A stretch of DNA of 64,000 bases from Adenanthera pavonina (GCA_026686845.1 JAIVEN010000004.1:26816827-26880826), one strand, 5' to 3'. Shown: positions 25,603-38,251, numbered from the stretch's first letter. Translations and numbers: made by a program. The notes: a model not told the origin generated them from the sequence alone.

Positions 25603-27119
25603 TATTGAATCAAGTATTTTAATGATTCCAAACAACTAGAGCTTGGAAGGAAAAATATCAAAATAGTGTAAGAGCATTCAAGTGAAGAAATCCAGGATGA
25701 AATGAGTAAAGAATTAGTTTGTAGGATTTCTCACAGTGAACACAGAGTAAAAGGCTTTGATTTCACTCCCATTGGTTTTAAATATACATGTTTCAATTAT
25801 CCTATATTAACTCATGCTAAATTTGAAAAGCACTGACTATTAGATGAATTTTGAGTTGTTAAACTTCATATATATAGTTAAAAATTTGAATTTTGGTAAT
25901 TGAAATTCGAAGTTATAGAGATGTTATCTCTGTCAGACGAATTTCAGTTGATTGAAATTTGAATTTCGAGTTAAGTATAATTTGTGACAAATGGAAAATT
26001 CGTCTGAAGTTATGTCAAAGTTTGTCTGATATTCAGTGCAAAAAGAGTTCAAAGTTAGTCCCTCTTACAGACAAATTTTGGATTTCAAAATTCAAACTTG
26101 AAATTGAAAACGTGTAAATATGATTAAAGGTCTCTTTATCAGATGAATTTTGAAATTTCAAAATTCAAATTTTAAAAAGTAGAACTCTTGTGCCATGTTG
26201 AGTTATTCACCGACAGACAAATTTTAGATCCCTAAAATTCGAACTTTGAGTGCACTATAGCAGTATGAAATAACTGTTCACACTCAACAGATGCGCTTTA
26301 AACTTGAAAATTCATATGTCTTAATAGGGAAAATATTTGTCAAAACCAAAGTTTGAATTTTACTTTTAAATAGACGAATTTTGAAAGTTCAATGTTAAAG
26401 TCTTTAACGTATGGTCTCTGCAAAATTGGTCTGTTAATACCCCAAAATTCGAATTTTAGAGTGTTAGACACATTAAATGTGATTGGTGAACAGTTAGTTT
26501 TGTAGAGTAACCATTAGGTAACGTCTCTAACAGTTAGATCTTGTGTTTAACGTATAGTTAAGACATAAATATATAAATAGAACTTTATTTGAAGTTGTGG
26601 GTAATGATTTTATGTTGTATATACTGAAACTCTAAATCATTAGACAAAGCCTTCTACTCACTCACACTTCATTTATTGTATTTCAACTATCACATTTACT
26701 ATGTATTAGAGAGTTTTTCTTTCTGTAATTAATCTTTTCTTCATTTGGAAGAAAGATTTTCTTGTAAAGGGTTTTCACAAGGAATTTGGGAAATACTTTG
26801 CTAGAGTGCAGAGTGAAAATTTGTAAGCTCTTAGAACAAAACATAAGGCTGTACTATAGCATTGCAATGAGCCCACTGAATTGTTGCAAGATAGTGAAAA
26901 ATCTTAAATGGTGGTTTGAGAACTGGACGTAGGTCAAGAAGAGTAGATCGAACCAGGATAAATCTTTGTATCCTCCTTTCTTCTACTTTGCAAACTGTCT
27001 TTTTATATTTTACACTAATCTGTTTTTTACAACTTTTACTTTTACTGCTCTTTTACAATTTTGCAGAAATTTTTAGGCTTTCCAATTCACCCCCTTCTTG
27101 GAAGCCAGCAAACTTAACA
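25603..27119 (+). mobile_element. Copia-type solo LTR, 1517 bp, target duplication AAAGT
   Basis: Ends TATTGAATCAAG and CTTAACA are flanked by identical 5-bp AAAGT (25598-25602 and 27120-27124). It is homologous along its length to the copy at 58120-59980. Shared landmarks are the TATAAATA box (26572-26579), the GAACTGGACGTAGGTCAAG block (about 26920), and AATTCACCCCCTTCTTGGAAGCC before the end. The middle carries many variants of AAATTCGAATTT next to AGACGAATTTTG words. No internal domain or second LTR is present, so it arose by LTR-LTR recombination. The first bases differ from the expected TGTTG by one change. Confidence 0.85.
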
Positions 27120-27124
27120 AAAGT

Positions 27125-28465
27125 TGCATTCTATTGAAATTTTCCATATATTTGTTTCATTGATGGTTGGAGAAGAAGTTGGATCATGAGTTGTGTACTT
27201 ACATTGATAGAAGAAAAACAAACTTGTAGGCTACATGTCTGGATTCATCAATATTTGGATCTTACTAGGTTTTCATATGATAAAATAGACTTGAATGAGT
27301 GCAGCCTTTAGCACAATGAACTTATATCAATAGTTAAGTCTATCTGAAAGTTATACAATAAAACTTGAAAAAGAATTATCGTTGTCTTATTCATTTTTCC
27401 ATATTAAATAGGTGATTTGTTTTGGTATTAATATTTTTGATAGATCAACTATGATATGGTGTCAAAGATGATTGGGTGTGGTTACATGTGTTCCTAACTT
27501 ATTAAGTTAAATTGATATTCAGACACAGTGCTTAATAATTGACTGACCTCAGTGAATCTAATTTCTTCATGGAAGTTAGAAACTGTCTAGAAAGTTTAAC
27601 TTTTATGTTAGGTTCTTTTCATCATCTTCAAATTCAATGACCTCACCAACGGTATGTCTTTTGTAATTTTAAATTGATCAAGGAAAGAAAATAAGTACGT
27701 CTGATTATGGGTAAAAGTACTGATTGTGGTTAGAAAGAAACAAAGTTGACTCGTTTCAATTATCACATCCTTACAGAAAAGTAGTTACAGTACTTATATG
27801 TGCTTGATCTGTTGATCTTGTTAGTCATCTAGAAGGAAAATTTTATCAGACTCCAAACTAAAAGTCTTTTTCTTTTGTCAAATTTTTAAAAGAAAAATAC
27901 TTGTGCAATTTCTATAAAGCTGATGCATGGATGATTACAAACTTCTTCAAATTTGGTCACCAAATTTAGCTGCCCCTTATATGAGAAAAAGACAGAAAAT
28001 ATAGCCAACTCATAACCAACAATGCCCAGCCAACCATTTATGCATAATTAGTATTGCTTTAGTCCCCCATTTATTCTTCCAAAACATAGTAGTTAAATGG
28101 AAATTTTAAAACAATCTAATATAGAAGTTATAATTAAATATACCAAATCTTTCCCGTCTTTCAAATTTTAAGTCTTGAATGATGCTTACCTATTCCAAAA
28201 TCAATCTTCCCCTTTGCCTGTAATACAGATGAAGATTAATATTATCATTTGATATAAGACAAAATATAGAAATTCAGGTATAGTACATGGTTCACTAATC
28301 AACCTTATTTGTTTATTAACATCTTCCTTCTTGTGACAACTAATTTTTTTTAGAGTATAGAGCCTAATGACCACTTTAAATCAAAGCAAAGTTTTACTTC
28401 TCAAACAAATATAGCCTATTTAATGGCTACAATTACAAGAAAGAAACAGAGCATATTCCTAAAAG
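27125..28465. other. Unannotated intergenic DNA
   Basis: AT-rich sequence between two solo LTRs; open frames are short and show no recognisable domain. Confidence 0.4.
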
Positions 28466-28470
28466 CAAAA

Positions 28471-31400
28471 TGTAATACCTGAACTTTAGACATTATTTTC
28501 CATATAATATACTTTATATAAAGTCCATTTGAATTACTTAAGAGGCTTGAATCACATAAGGGACCAAATTAGAAACATTTAAAATTTTCGGTTACTGTTT
28601 ATTTGGTTACCCCATTTTCCTGGTTGAATTTTAAAAAATCATAATTAATTCTAGAGAAATTGTATGGAAGTGATTCAAGTCTCTAAAAATAGTTTGAAAC
28701 ATTCTCTATGTGTGAAAAATATGAAACAGGGCTTTAGTCATACCAATTCATATAGCATTTAGTACGAAATTTATTGTTTATGTGATCATTTTGTAATTTT
28801 TCACTTTTCTGATCTCAAATTTGAAAATTTATTTTTTATTCTATTCGGAGCCAACCATGTGTTATTTATATCATTGGAAGGCTCTACTTGTATACTTTTT
28901 ATATATTGATCTTGTATAATTATTCTACTTGTACATGATAGAACATCATCATAAATCATCATAGGTTAAAACAATCTTTTACTAGAACAATTTTAGGAAA
29001 GCATGCATTTCTTTCATTATATAACTCTAATTATATTCAAACTAGTGCTATATTACTCATAAAACATAATTATTTTCATACATACAATTTGATGAATTTT
29101 TGGGGCATAATATGATATTATACTGCCTTTCAAAATAAATAGTACTTATGGTAAAAATTTAATTTTCCAACACTATCTAGGTTTGACCCTTAAATTTAAA
29201 AATTTATAATTAACTCTACACTTTACCATTTGAGGTATTCTTCAGCTTCCTAAAAAGCTCATTATATCTACTTTTAGAGGTGCACAAAGATCAGGTAAGA
29301 CCGGGTTGATAATAGTCAACCCGATACTCGGTCTTTGTGAGATAAAGTGGGATCGGGCCAACCTGACATATGAGACCGGGGTTGGCTCGGTCTTAAAAGT
29401 ATTTAAAAATAAAAAATAAATTAATTTTATTTATTAACAAAAATATAATTATATTCATTCAAAATATATTTCCTTAAAAATAATATTATAATCAAATTAA
29501 CATTTGTTAAAATTATCAATACATAATAATCATGTATTATTTTTACACAATATTAAGAAATTAATTTAAAGTTTTAAATAAAATTAAAAGATTAGATTTT
29601 TAAAAATATTCATAATAATGTTATAGTCAATTTATTATATATATATATGGTATATAAAAAATACCATATAAAATTAATATTTATAAATTTTTAAAAAATA
29701 TATATATACATATATATAAGTATATATGTATTAGGACCAGGCGAGACCGAGTTTGACCTTAACCCGATATCCAACCCGGTCCGGTCTTTAGACCAACCTA
29801 GTATGCCAGGTAAGACTGAGCCTACTGGGCTACCAGGTTGGTTGAACACCCCTATCTACTTTCTATGTATATATACCACTATACTTTATGCCCTATTTTG
29901 AACAAAGTAGTTCTATCTATCTTACAATGCTACAATGCACAAAATAAACATTTTTGTGCCACACACTAAGTATTTGGCCTCATAATATTTCTACAACACC
30001 AAAACTCATTCCATATTCATTCCAAATATTTTAAGATGTTCAAAAGAGTATAAACATGTATATTTACAGAATTTATACTTCATACATAAATTTATACATA
30101 TTCTCAAAATATAACATAATAACTTGTATTATCAAGTTGTTTATCACTCTTTTTCTCCTTTCCTTTTGCTCTCATTGGATCTCTTGCATTGCTTGACCCC
30201 ATTATAATTAGTATTTGGAATATTGAGATTATAAAAATCTCAGTAGCAAGTCACATTTCACACATTAATGTTATCAAGCAAGCCATAAAAATATCATATA
30301 AATCATTTAAATCATATAATACTATATTGTCAATAAAAATTTCGGCAGTATAACATTTTAGAAAATAGACATCTTGAGCAACAGCCCTTTCATAAAAACA
30401 GCCATAAACGGTCATAACATAATAACAAGATCATCATGAAACATTATAAAGTATAGCAAGATAATAAAATGCAAAAAATGTAAACTTTGCTATCTTAGGT
30501 GCTTTCCCTTGCAATACCACTTGCTTCCATCCCTTTCAAGAGCTTACTTGGGCTTTTCCAAACCCTAATACATCACCAATCACCCACTTTATTCACTAGT
30601 TTTATGAGTTACTTCATAAAGACTCATAAAACCCTAAAAGTTCTATTTTCATTTTCTTTTACTTTTTCTTGAAGCTAACACTTGTCTCTAAGGAATTTTA
30701 CCATGAGGAATCCATTTTTGGTATCATTTTGTTAAAATTCCCATTCTTTCTAGACCCTATGCATTGGCTGAAAATGACCTTAGAGAAAAAAGAAAGAGAT
30801 TTCTTTAAAATCTTGCTTTCAAGATCATAAAATCATGTTTTTCTCAACTAATTCATGCTTTTCCCCAAGTTTTTTACATGAACACCTTTCTCTTTCCTTT
30901 TCCCTTATTTTGGCCAAAAACTAGACTTAGGAAGGAGGAGAAGAAACTCAACTAGACCAAGCCAAACTACTTAAAACTAAACCTAGAAACATTAGAAGAT
31001 TAAGAGAGGAATTTACCTTATCTTGACTTGATTTCTTCTCTACCTTCTACTTCTTCTTTCCTCACATCACACCCTCTCTTTCTTGTGGTGCTTTTCAGCT
31101 CACTCCTCTCTCTTTTCTCTCTTGTGTAGGTCGCCAAAGGAGGGAGTATTAATAGAGAAAGGAATTTCACAATTCTTTGCCAAGTGTCCTGGATATTTTC
31201 TTGGCCAAAAAGTGATGCTTTTTGAAGAAGTTTACAAAAATATTAAAATATTCCTTCTAAACGTGTGAGAAAATTTTGGCCAATGAGAGGAAAAAGTATG
31301 TCCTTCATATGATATATTTTTTATAGTATAAATATATCCTATACTAGTCACTTTTCATCTGGACAGTTAAAGGTATTTTTATAGTATTTTATAATGCAAT

Positions 31401-31878
31401 TTATTCCTTAAAATATACAAGATTACTCTAGGTTGGGATCTACATTTAATTTAATATCATGTCCCAAACTATATTTTGTGGGGCCCACTATATTTTGTCT
31501 TTTTTTGGCATAATTTTAGTGTATTTTGTATTCTATTTCTTTTTAATCTGATTCCTTTGGATTCAATACTTTATTTCATTGGGTCCAACATGTCATGAGA
31601 TCCATTTTGACGTAATTTTTGCAATATTATGAAATTGCCCCTCAAGGGACTAAATTGAAAATAAATTTTTGTAGGGAGGTCATTTGCAAATATTTTTAGG
31701 GACTAGATAACAAATAACTTTTCTTACAAGGACTATATTGCAAATTCATTCTTCTTAATACCCTAACATATAAATTTTCATTTCACTGATTTTTTTCATC
31801 AAATTATGTATCTCATGCTATATTTACACATTTCTATGCAGTACTGTAATATTTTTCTAGAAAGCTGAGGATGTTACA
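28471..31878 (-). mobile_element. Solo LTR of the TGTAAC family, target duplication CAAAA
   Basis: Ends TGTAATACC (28471) and GATGTTACA (to 31878) are inverted and flanked by perfect 5-bp CAAAA (28466-28470, 31879-31883). In minus orientation it shares with the copies at 39183 and 55965 the blocks for GAGATTATAAAAATCTCA (about 30223), AAAACCCTAA (about 30628) and the GGGCCCAC word. Length is 3408 bp, including a 580-bp MITE at 29275, so the LTR itself is about 2.8 kb. No internal region follows. Superfamily is probably Gypsy, judged only from long LTR and end type. Confidence 0.85.
29275..29854. mobile_element. hAT-type MITE with 8-bp target duplication TCTACTTT
   Basis: Ends TAGAGGTGCACA and TGAACACCCCTA form imperfect terminal inverted repeats. 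TCTACTTT directly flanks both sides (29267-29274 and 29855-29862), the 8-bp duplication expected of hAT transposition. The interior is GC-richer palindromic words at each end (GACCGGG, CCCGATA) and an AT-rich core with no coding capacity. It interrupts the solo LTR at 28471-31878 and so is younger than it. A partial relative is at 19497. Confidence 0.9.
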
Positions 31879-31883
31879 CAAAA

Positions 31884-32399
31884 CATAATGCCTTCAATAG
31901 GGTTTGCTAAATCCCTCAAAGGAATAGAATATAGCACAACCAATAGAAGTGATTGAAGTATAGTCGTACCTAGGGATCACTTGAGAGGATGATGTCTAGC
32001 GATAGAGCTGTGAACTCACAAACTCAGAGACTCAAAGACGATGGAGCAAAGAACTTGGAAACTCAAACCCTGTGCACTCACAACCTTGACCAAATAAACA
32101 CGAACTGAAGTAGAAAACTCACGAACTTGGAGACTCAAAGACAATGGAGCAGATGGGTTTGAACGGGAAATGGAGTAGAGAACTTGTGAACTCAAAGAAT
32201 CGAAGATGATGAAGTAGACGATTTTGGTTTATGAGAAAATGACATATTTTGGTAACTACATTATTTTGTTTATTCTTTGCAAAGGACCCAAGTCCTTTTG
32301 GGTGAATGGTAAAATTGAGAACCCTAATTAGAAAATATTTCTCTAACTAGGTCCCAATGTATTTTTTCTTTGAAAAAGACACTTTGAGACCTCCTAATA
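31884..32399. repeat. Imperfect direct repeats beside the palindromic element
   Basis: Between about 32010 and 32215, three diverged copies of a phrase built from ACTCACRAACT, GAGACTCAAAGACRATGGAGCA and similar words follow one another. The outer parts are unremarkable. It may be the flank or a remnant of the element that begins at about 32400; no ORF. Confidence 0.45.
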
Positions 32400-34310
32400 C
32401 AAATATTGACATATAAAGATCCCTAATTTTTAGAATGACCTAAAAAGATATAGGTCTTTTTAAGGGAATATAAAAATAAGGAAGTAATAAAAATACCCCT
32501 GAATAAAGTATGAAAAAATGCCTCTCTTATTTTCCATCCATCCACGCATCTCTCATCTCCCATCTGCTTCCAAATTTTATATAATACTACTTATTTTACT
32601 TAAACCATAACCATTCAAATTAATTAAATAATCAAGCGTTATCCAAAATTATATTCATTTTCCAATCACACTATGAGGTGGTGGATGTATGTTAATAAGA
32701 TGAAATGGTAAAACACATGAAATGATAACGATGGTGAAATCAAGATTTCTTTTATTCTTTCACAATATTTTGAATATCAATTAATTTCATAAAAATTATT
32801 TTTTATGAAAAATATATAAACTGAAACTCATTTATTGAACTAAATTTCCAAGTTAAGTGAACTAAATTTTCAAGTGGATATATTTAATTTTCCAAGTTGA
32901 GTGGACCAATTTCCAAGTGGGTATAACTAATCCACCGAATTGAGTGAACTAAATTTCCAAGTGAGTATAATTAAGCTACCAAAGTGAGTGAATTAAATTT
33001 CTAAGTGGGTATAGTTATACTTACTTGGAAAAATAGTTATCTTTACTTGGAAATTTTGTTTTTAACACTTGGAAATTTAGTTATACTCAGTTGGAAAATA
33101 GCTGTGAGCACTTGGAAATTTCAGTTCACTCACTTGGAAATTCAATTTTTTTCATTTTGGAATATAATTTTCACTATTCAGGAATTCAGTTATGCTCAAT
33201 TAGGAATTTAGTTGTAAACATTTGGAAATTTAGTTTTCAGTATATGGGAATTCAAATATGATCTGTTGAGAATTTAATTGTAAGCGCTTAGAAATTTAGT
33301 TTTCAGCACTTGGAAATTAAGTTATGCTCAATTAGAAAAATAGCTTTCAGCATTTGAAAATTTAGGTTCTGAAAGTTTAGGTGCTTACAACCAAATTTTC
33401 AACTGAATGTATCTAAATTTCCAAGTACTGAAAACTAAATTTTTAAGTACATACAATTAAATTCTCAACTAAACATAGTTAAATTCCCAAGTGGTAAAAA
33501 CTATATTCCCAAGGGAAGAAAACTAAATTTCCAGATAGGTGCATTTAAATTTCCAAGTGCTGGCAGTTATTTACCCAACTAAGTATAATAGAATTTCTAA
33601 GTGTTGAAAACTAAATTTCCAAATGAAGACAATTATTTTTCCCAAGTGAGCATAACTATACTCACTTACAAATTTAGTTCACTCAATTTGGTAAATTTAT
33701 TATACCCACTTGAAAATTTAGCTCACTAAATTTGGTAGATTAATTATATTCACTTCGAAATTTAGTTCACTTAATTCAGTGTATTAGTTATACCAACTTG
33801 GAAATTGGTTCACTCAACTAGGAAAATTAGTTATATCCAGTTAGAAATTTAATTCACTCAACTTGAAAATTTAGTTAAATGAATGAGTTTCAGTTTATAT
33901 ATTTTTCATAAAAAATAATTTTTATGAAATTGATTGATATTCAAAATATTGTAAAAAAATAAAAAAAAAATCTTGATTTGATCATTGTCATCGTTTTTCA
34001 TGTCCTTTTCACCTTATTAACATACATCCACCATCTCATACTATGATGGAAAAATGAATATAATTTTGGATAAAACTTGATTATTTAATTAATTTGAATG
34101 GTTAAGATTTATTTGAAATAAGAAACAGTGTATTATATAAAATTTGGACACAGATGGAAGATGAGAGAGGCGTATATGAACAAAAAATGAGAGAGGCATT
34201 TTTTATATTTTATTTAGAGATATTTTTATCACTTTCTTATTTTTATATTCTCTTAAAATAATCAACATCCTTTTAGGTTATTGTAAAAATTACAAATCCT
34301 TGTATATAGG
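32400..34310. repeat. 1.9-kb palindromic (foldback-like) element built from ~22-bp repeats
   Basis: The left arm (about 32400-33360) is matched by the reverse complement of the right arm (about 33375-34310); the centre is near 33367. Outer arms share GCCTCTCTYATTTT, AAATTTTATATAATAC, GGTGGATGTATGTTAATAA and AAACTGAAACTCATT. Inside, from about 32830 to 33885, the sequence is a tandem series of variants of ACTTGGAAATTTAGTTATACTC that switches strand at about 33010, at the centre, and at about 33660. There is no coding capacity, and I could not fix a target duplication. It could be a foldback-class DNA transposon or a MULE-like element with very long terminal inverted repeats. Transcription through it would give a long hairpin RNA. 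A partial copy is at 24052. Confidence 0.8.
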
Positions 34311-34374
34311 GGTTGAAATAGGATAAAGTTGTTTAGGGCCTAGCTAGGCTAGATCTTCCTTCTGCATAAACCAA

Positions 34375-35104
34375 AAGGAAGATTCTTCACCAAATCTGAA
34401 TATATTATCAAAACTGTTGAAGAAGCCATTCTCGTTAAACCTGATAAAGAGGAATTTACTCTTTTATCCCTTGATTCTGTCAAACAACATAGGAAACGCT
34501 ATAATTATTTACACATAGGATGTGTCCAAGTTGCCATCAAACCTCTAGTTAGAAGAGGACTAAATGTTTCTTATCTTCTTTGCCTTAGAGATAATAGGCA
34601 TGATAAATTCACCGACTCTCTCCTAGGCATGGTAGAAGCAGGCCTTTATGATGAACTAATTTATTTTAATAGTTGTCCAGACAGAAATGTTCATTTAGCT
34701 GATGAACATATCATGGATGTTCTTAAATTAAATATAAAATTAAATGAATTTCGTATGAAGCCTGGATCTATCGCAATTGCCTTAATCTATAAAGTCTCTT
34801 ATAAACTTATGAATTCATTAACTTCTCGTGTTCGAATACCTCAAGAGTTTGGTCACAAAACCGTATTTGTAACTGATCCGTATTTGTAACTGATCTTTCC
34901 AGAGCCCATGTCCATATCCCAAAAGTAATTAAATGGGAAGATGTTATTCTACCAGCACCATGGTTAATGGAGAGAGCCTCTCCATCAATACCAATGCTAA
35001 CTCCAGAAATCAGATCTATTTCCCAAAGTTCAAATGGAACTATTGCCATAGCCTTTGAAAGAAGTCGAAGGTCCTTTAGTAGAACTTCTAGGACTAATAC
35101 TTGA
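34375..35104 (+). pseudogene. Caulimovirid movement protein remnant
   Basis: Open frame 34375-34889, with conceptual similarity to the 30K-type movement protein of plant pararetroviruses (cell-to-cell transport through plasmodesmata), then a second frame from about 34880 to the stop at 35102. The frame change coincides with a 17-bp tandem duplication at 34863-34896. No clear start codon precedes the conserved part; the first usable ATG at 34629 lies inside it. Family assignment rests on position and general character, not on an alignment. Confidence 0.6.
34863..34896 (+). repeat. 17-bp tandem duplication breaking the movement-protein frame
   Basis: GTATTTGTAACTGATC occurs twice with period 17. 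Because 17 is not a multiple of three, it shifts the frame and brings in a stop at 34887. Confidence 0.85.
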
Positions 35105-35295
35105 ACAATCCTATCAAATGATGATCATAGAACTGTAGCCTCAGAATTACCAAGGCATTCTGTCTCTTCAATACCTCAAACCATCCCAAATAGTATTCCT
35201 CCATCCAGTGTCCAATCTACTATTCACCTTCAAGGGTTAGATACTTCTTTTAACATCGACCAACCTATCAAAGAGATGAGGAAGAATAGAGATCT

Positions 35296-36805
35296 ATGCC
35301 ATCTCTGACTTACACTTCCTTGCATGAACCTTTTGAAGAGATAAATACTATTTCAAACGAATTTCAGATAGACAAATCTCTTCTACAAAAGGATTTTTAT
35401 GCAGAAGAAAATCAACTTGCCAGAAATTGGTTTTTTAAGAATTTCAAAGGAAAATGGAGGAAACAAGTTCAAGAAAAATTTTATAAGTTTCTTGAAATGG
35501 TCCAAATGAATATTCCGTTTTTTCAGTGGTTTGAAGCCTACGCTTTGGAAAACCATTTTGAATATCCATTTACGAGCATGATCAATGTAACCAAAAAATC
35601 CTCGCAAGCTTCTAAAGGAGATGTTCTAGAATCTGAATTTCCTTCCTTCAAAACTATTTTAATTACTCGTGTCACTTATGAGAAACAAACCCCAGTTATG
35701 ACCGCCCCTTTTAAATTCAAACAAACCGATGAAGCCTTTTCTCCAAAAGATATCCAAAATATTATGGAACAAAACAACTATACCAATAAATATCTCCAAA
35801 CCATAGGAGAACACTTTGTTTCTAAACCATCTGATGTTCCTTCAACATCTTCACCTTCAACCAGTTCTTCAACAAAACCCATTATTTAAGCCATTTCATA
35901 TTCCAGTCAAGGTCAAAAAGGAGTTTGAAAACCATCCTAGCGATCTTCTCAAAAAAATAAATGACCAACTTAAATTATTAGATAAAACATTAGTTATTCC
36001 AGATTCTCCACAAGCTTCTAGGACTTCATCTCATACAATTAATGTATCAACCAAAGGAACTTCATCTTTCGAACCTGAAGACATTCCCCAAATTAACCAA
36101 ACATCTTTTAATTGGAGAACTCCTTCAAAATATTATTATCCCAAAGCCACTGCTCCTAACCTCTTACTTGAAGAACGCCTAGACCAAAACTTTAAACATT
36201 TTAGTGCCAATAATATTTATGAATGGAATATTGATGGTCAAACTGAATACAACATACTAGCCACCCTCCAACACATGACCATGGTCAGCATAGCCTACCA
36301 AACCTCACATAACTATTCCAAAGAAGCTATTATCAACATCCTTGTTGCTGGATTTTCCGGACAACTCAAAGGATGGTAGGATAATTATGTTTCATCTGAA
36401 GAAAAACTCCAAATCTTAAATGCCATAAAAGTCGAGCCTAATGGTACACCAATTAGGGAAAATGGAGAATATATCCTTGATGCTTTTAACACATTAATCT
36501 TTACAATAGCTTAACATTTTATAGGAGATCCCTTCTTATGGAAAGATAAATCTGACGAACTCCTTTCAAACCTCAAATGTAGAACCCTTGCCGATTTTAG
36601 GTGGTATAGAGATACCTTCCTAACCAGAGTTTATACTCGTGAAGATAGTCAGCAACCATTTTGGAAAGAAAAATTTCTTGCCAGCCTCCCAAAATCCTTA
36701 GGAGATAAGGTTAAAGAGAAAATAAGAAATCAAGCTAATGGAACAATCCCTTATGAGCATCTAAGTTATGATCAACTCATAGCTTATATTCAAAAGGTTG
36801 TTTAA
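35296..36805 (+). pseudogene. Caulimovirid coat-protein region remnant
   Basis: An open frame at 35296-35889 (lysine-rich, contains FKGKWRKQVQEKFYKFL) is followed in another frame by 35900-36378, and after an in-frame TAG at about 36377 by further coat-like sequence to about 36803, including WYRDTFLTRVYTRED (about 36603). The arrangement, before a zinc knuckle and protease, matches the caulimovirid capsid segment. At least one frameshift (about 35890) and several stops inactivate it. Confidence 0.65.
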
Positions 36806-36879
36806 AAATCTGTCAAGATGATAAGATTAACCACCAAGTAGCCAAAGAAAGAGCCTAAAATAGAAAAGATTTAGGATCC

Positions 36880-37390
36880 TTCTGCGAGCAATTTGGATTT
36901 GGTCCTTGTAAGAAACATAAGTACAAAGCCAAACCTCCACAAAAATATTATCACAGAAAATCAAGAAAACCTTCCTACAAAAAATATAAGTCCAATACTC
37001 CACCTTGAAAACTAAAAGAAGAATTTAGATCCAAACCTCCAATTGATCTCCCTAAAAAGAACATAACCTATTTTAGGTGTGGAAAACCATGACATATATC
37101 CAAATATTGTAGGTTAAACAAGAAAATTAGAGCCCTTAACTTTGATGAATCTGTCCTTCAACAACTTAATAATCTAATGGTAAACACCTCTAAAGAAGAT
37201 AATGATGACCAATCCTCTAGATCCTCTGATAATCTTAACCCAATCCAAGAATCTTTACCCTCCGAAACCTTTAACCAAGTCCTAAATGATGACATTTCTT
37301 CTTTAGATGAAGAAATTAATGTAATCACAAAAGAACAAGACTTCTTACTTGAAGTTATATCTGCCTTACCTGACTCCGAAGAAAAATGAC
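36880..37390 (+). pseudogene. Basic segment, defective zinc knuckle and acidic linker of the viral polyprotein
   Basis: A Lys/Pro/Tyr-rich basic stretch (36905-37000) leads to a CCHC-type zinc knuckle at 37069-37113. The first Cys position reads Tyr, and the Gly before His is a TGA stop (37090-37092), so the knuckle cannot form. An acidic Ser/Asp/Glu-rich open frame follows (37177-37389). Such a knuckle normally binds viral RNA at the coat-protein C-terminus. Confidence 0.65.
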
Positions 37391-37734
37391 ATTATCTTAA
37401 TACATTAAAAGAAATATTTGATGAAAATACAAAACCACAAACTTCAACCCCAAAACTCCCCACAGTAGCCAACAAATATAGCCTTACTAACACACTAAAA
37501 AGATTTAACCATACACCTAAACCTACCACTCTCCAAGACCTCCAGCATGAAATAAATAATCTCAAAATAGAGGTCAAGAATCTTAAGCTTCAACAAGAAA
37601 TACAAGTCCAGATGATTGAACAAATAAAATTTACCAAACCCAATGACCCTGTCCAATTCGATGAAGAAAATGAGGAAGAACTTTCTGAACCTTTCCTTAA
37701 TTTAATATCAAGAATACAATTTTAAGCGTTTTAT

Positions 37735-38049
37735 ATGAAAGTCAAAATAATTATCAACCATGATTTTGTCCTTGAAGAAATAGCCTTATTTGATACAGGA
37801 GTAGCCTCTAATTGTATTTTAGAAGGCCTTGTCCCAACCAAACATTTTGAGAAAACCAAAGAACATCTTAATACCTATAATGGTAGTCTACTAAGAATAA
37901 AATACAAAGTAACCAATGCCGTTGTAGAAAACCAAGGTTACCAGGTTAAAACCCCTTTTACCTTAGTAAGAGACATTAAAAATAAAATTATCTTAGGAAA
38001 ACCTTTTGTCTCCAAACTTTTTCCTTTCAAATGGATGAAAATGGAGTAA
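37735..38049 (+). pseudogene. Caulimovirid aspartic protease remnant
   Basis: A 104-codon open frame with ALFDTGVASNCIL at about residues 18-30, the D-T-G active site of a retroviral-type aspartic protease that would cleave the polyprotein. ILGKPFVSKLFPF near the C-terminus fits the second conserved block. The domain is nearly intact but separated from RT by stops after 38047. Confidence 0.75.
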
Positions 38050-38251
38050 ACATTGAATATTTAGGAAAACTCATTCTTTTTGCATTTATCAAAAAACCTA
38101 TAATTAAAGAACTTAACAATATTCTTCTTAGAGAAAACTAAATTAATTTCCTAAAAGAAGAAATTTCTTTTAGAAATATTGAAACCCAATTAGCCCAATC
38201 ATCAATTCAAAAAAAAGTCCAAGAACTCCTTAACCATATTCAAAAATCCAT

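Noticed and set aside
28471..31878. A DNA transposon with TGTAA terminal inverted repeats
   Set aside because: The 5-bp target duplications, short TG...CA ends, promoter-like TATA in the family and lack of long inverted repeats fit a solo LTR better.
33005..33211. 68-codon open frame with repeated Leu-Glu-Ile/Trp-Lys phrases
   Set aside because: It is the translation of the ACTTGGAAATTTAG repeat units in the palindrome.
32830..33885. CRISPR-like array of regularly spaced repeats
   Set aside because: Units vary, spacers are not unique, orientation switches strand, and this is plant nuclear DNA; a transposon-internal tandem repeat explains it.
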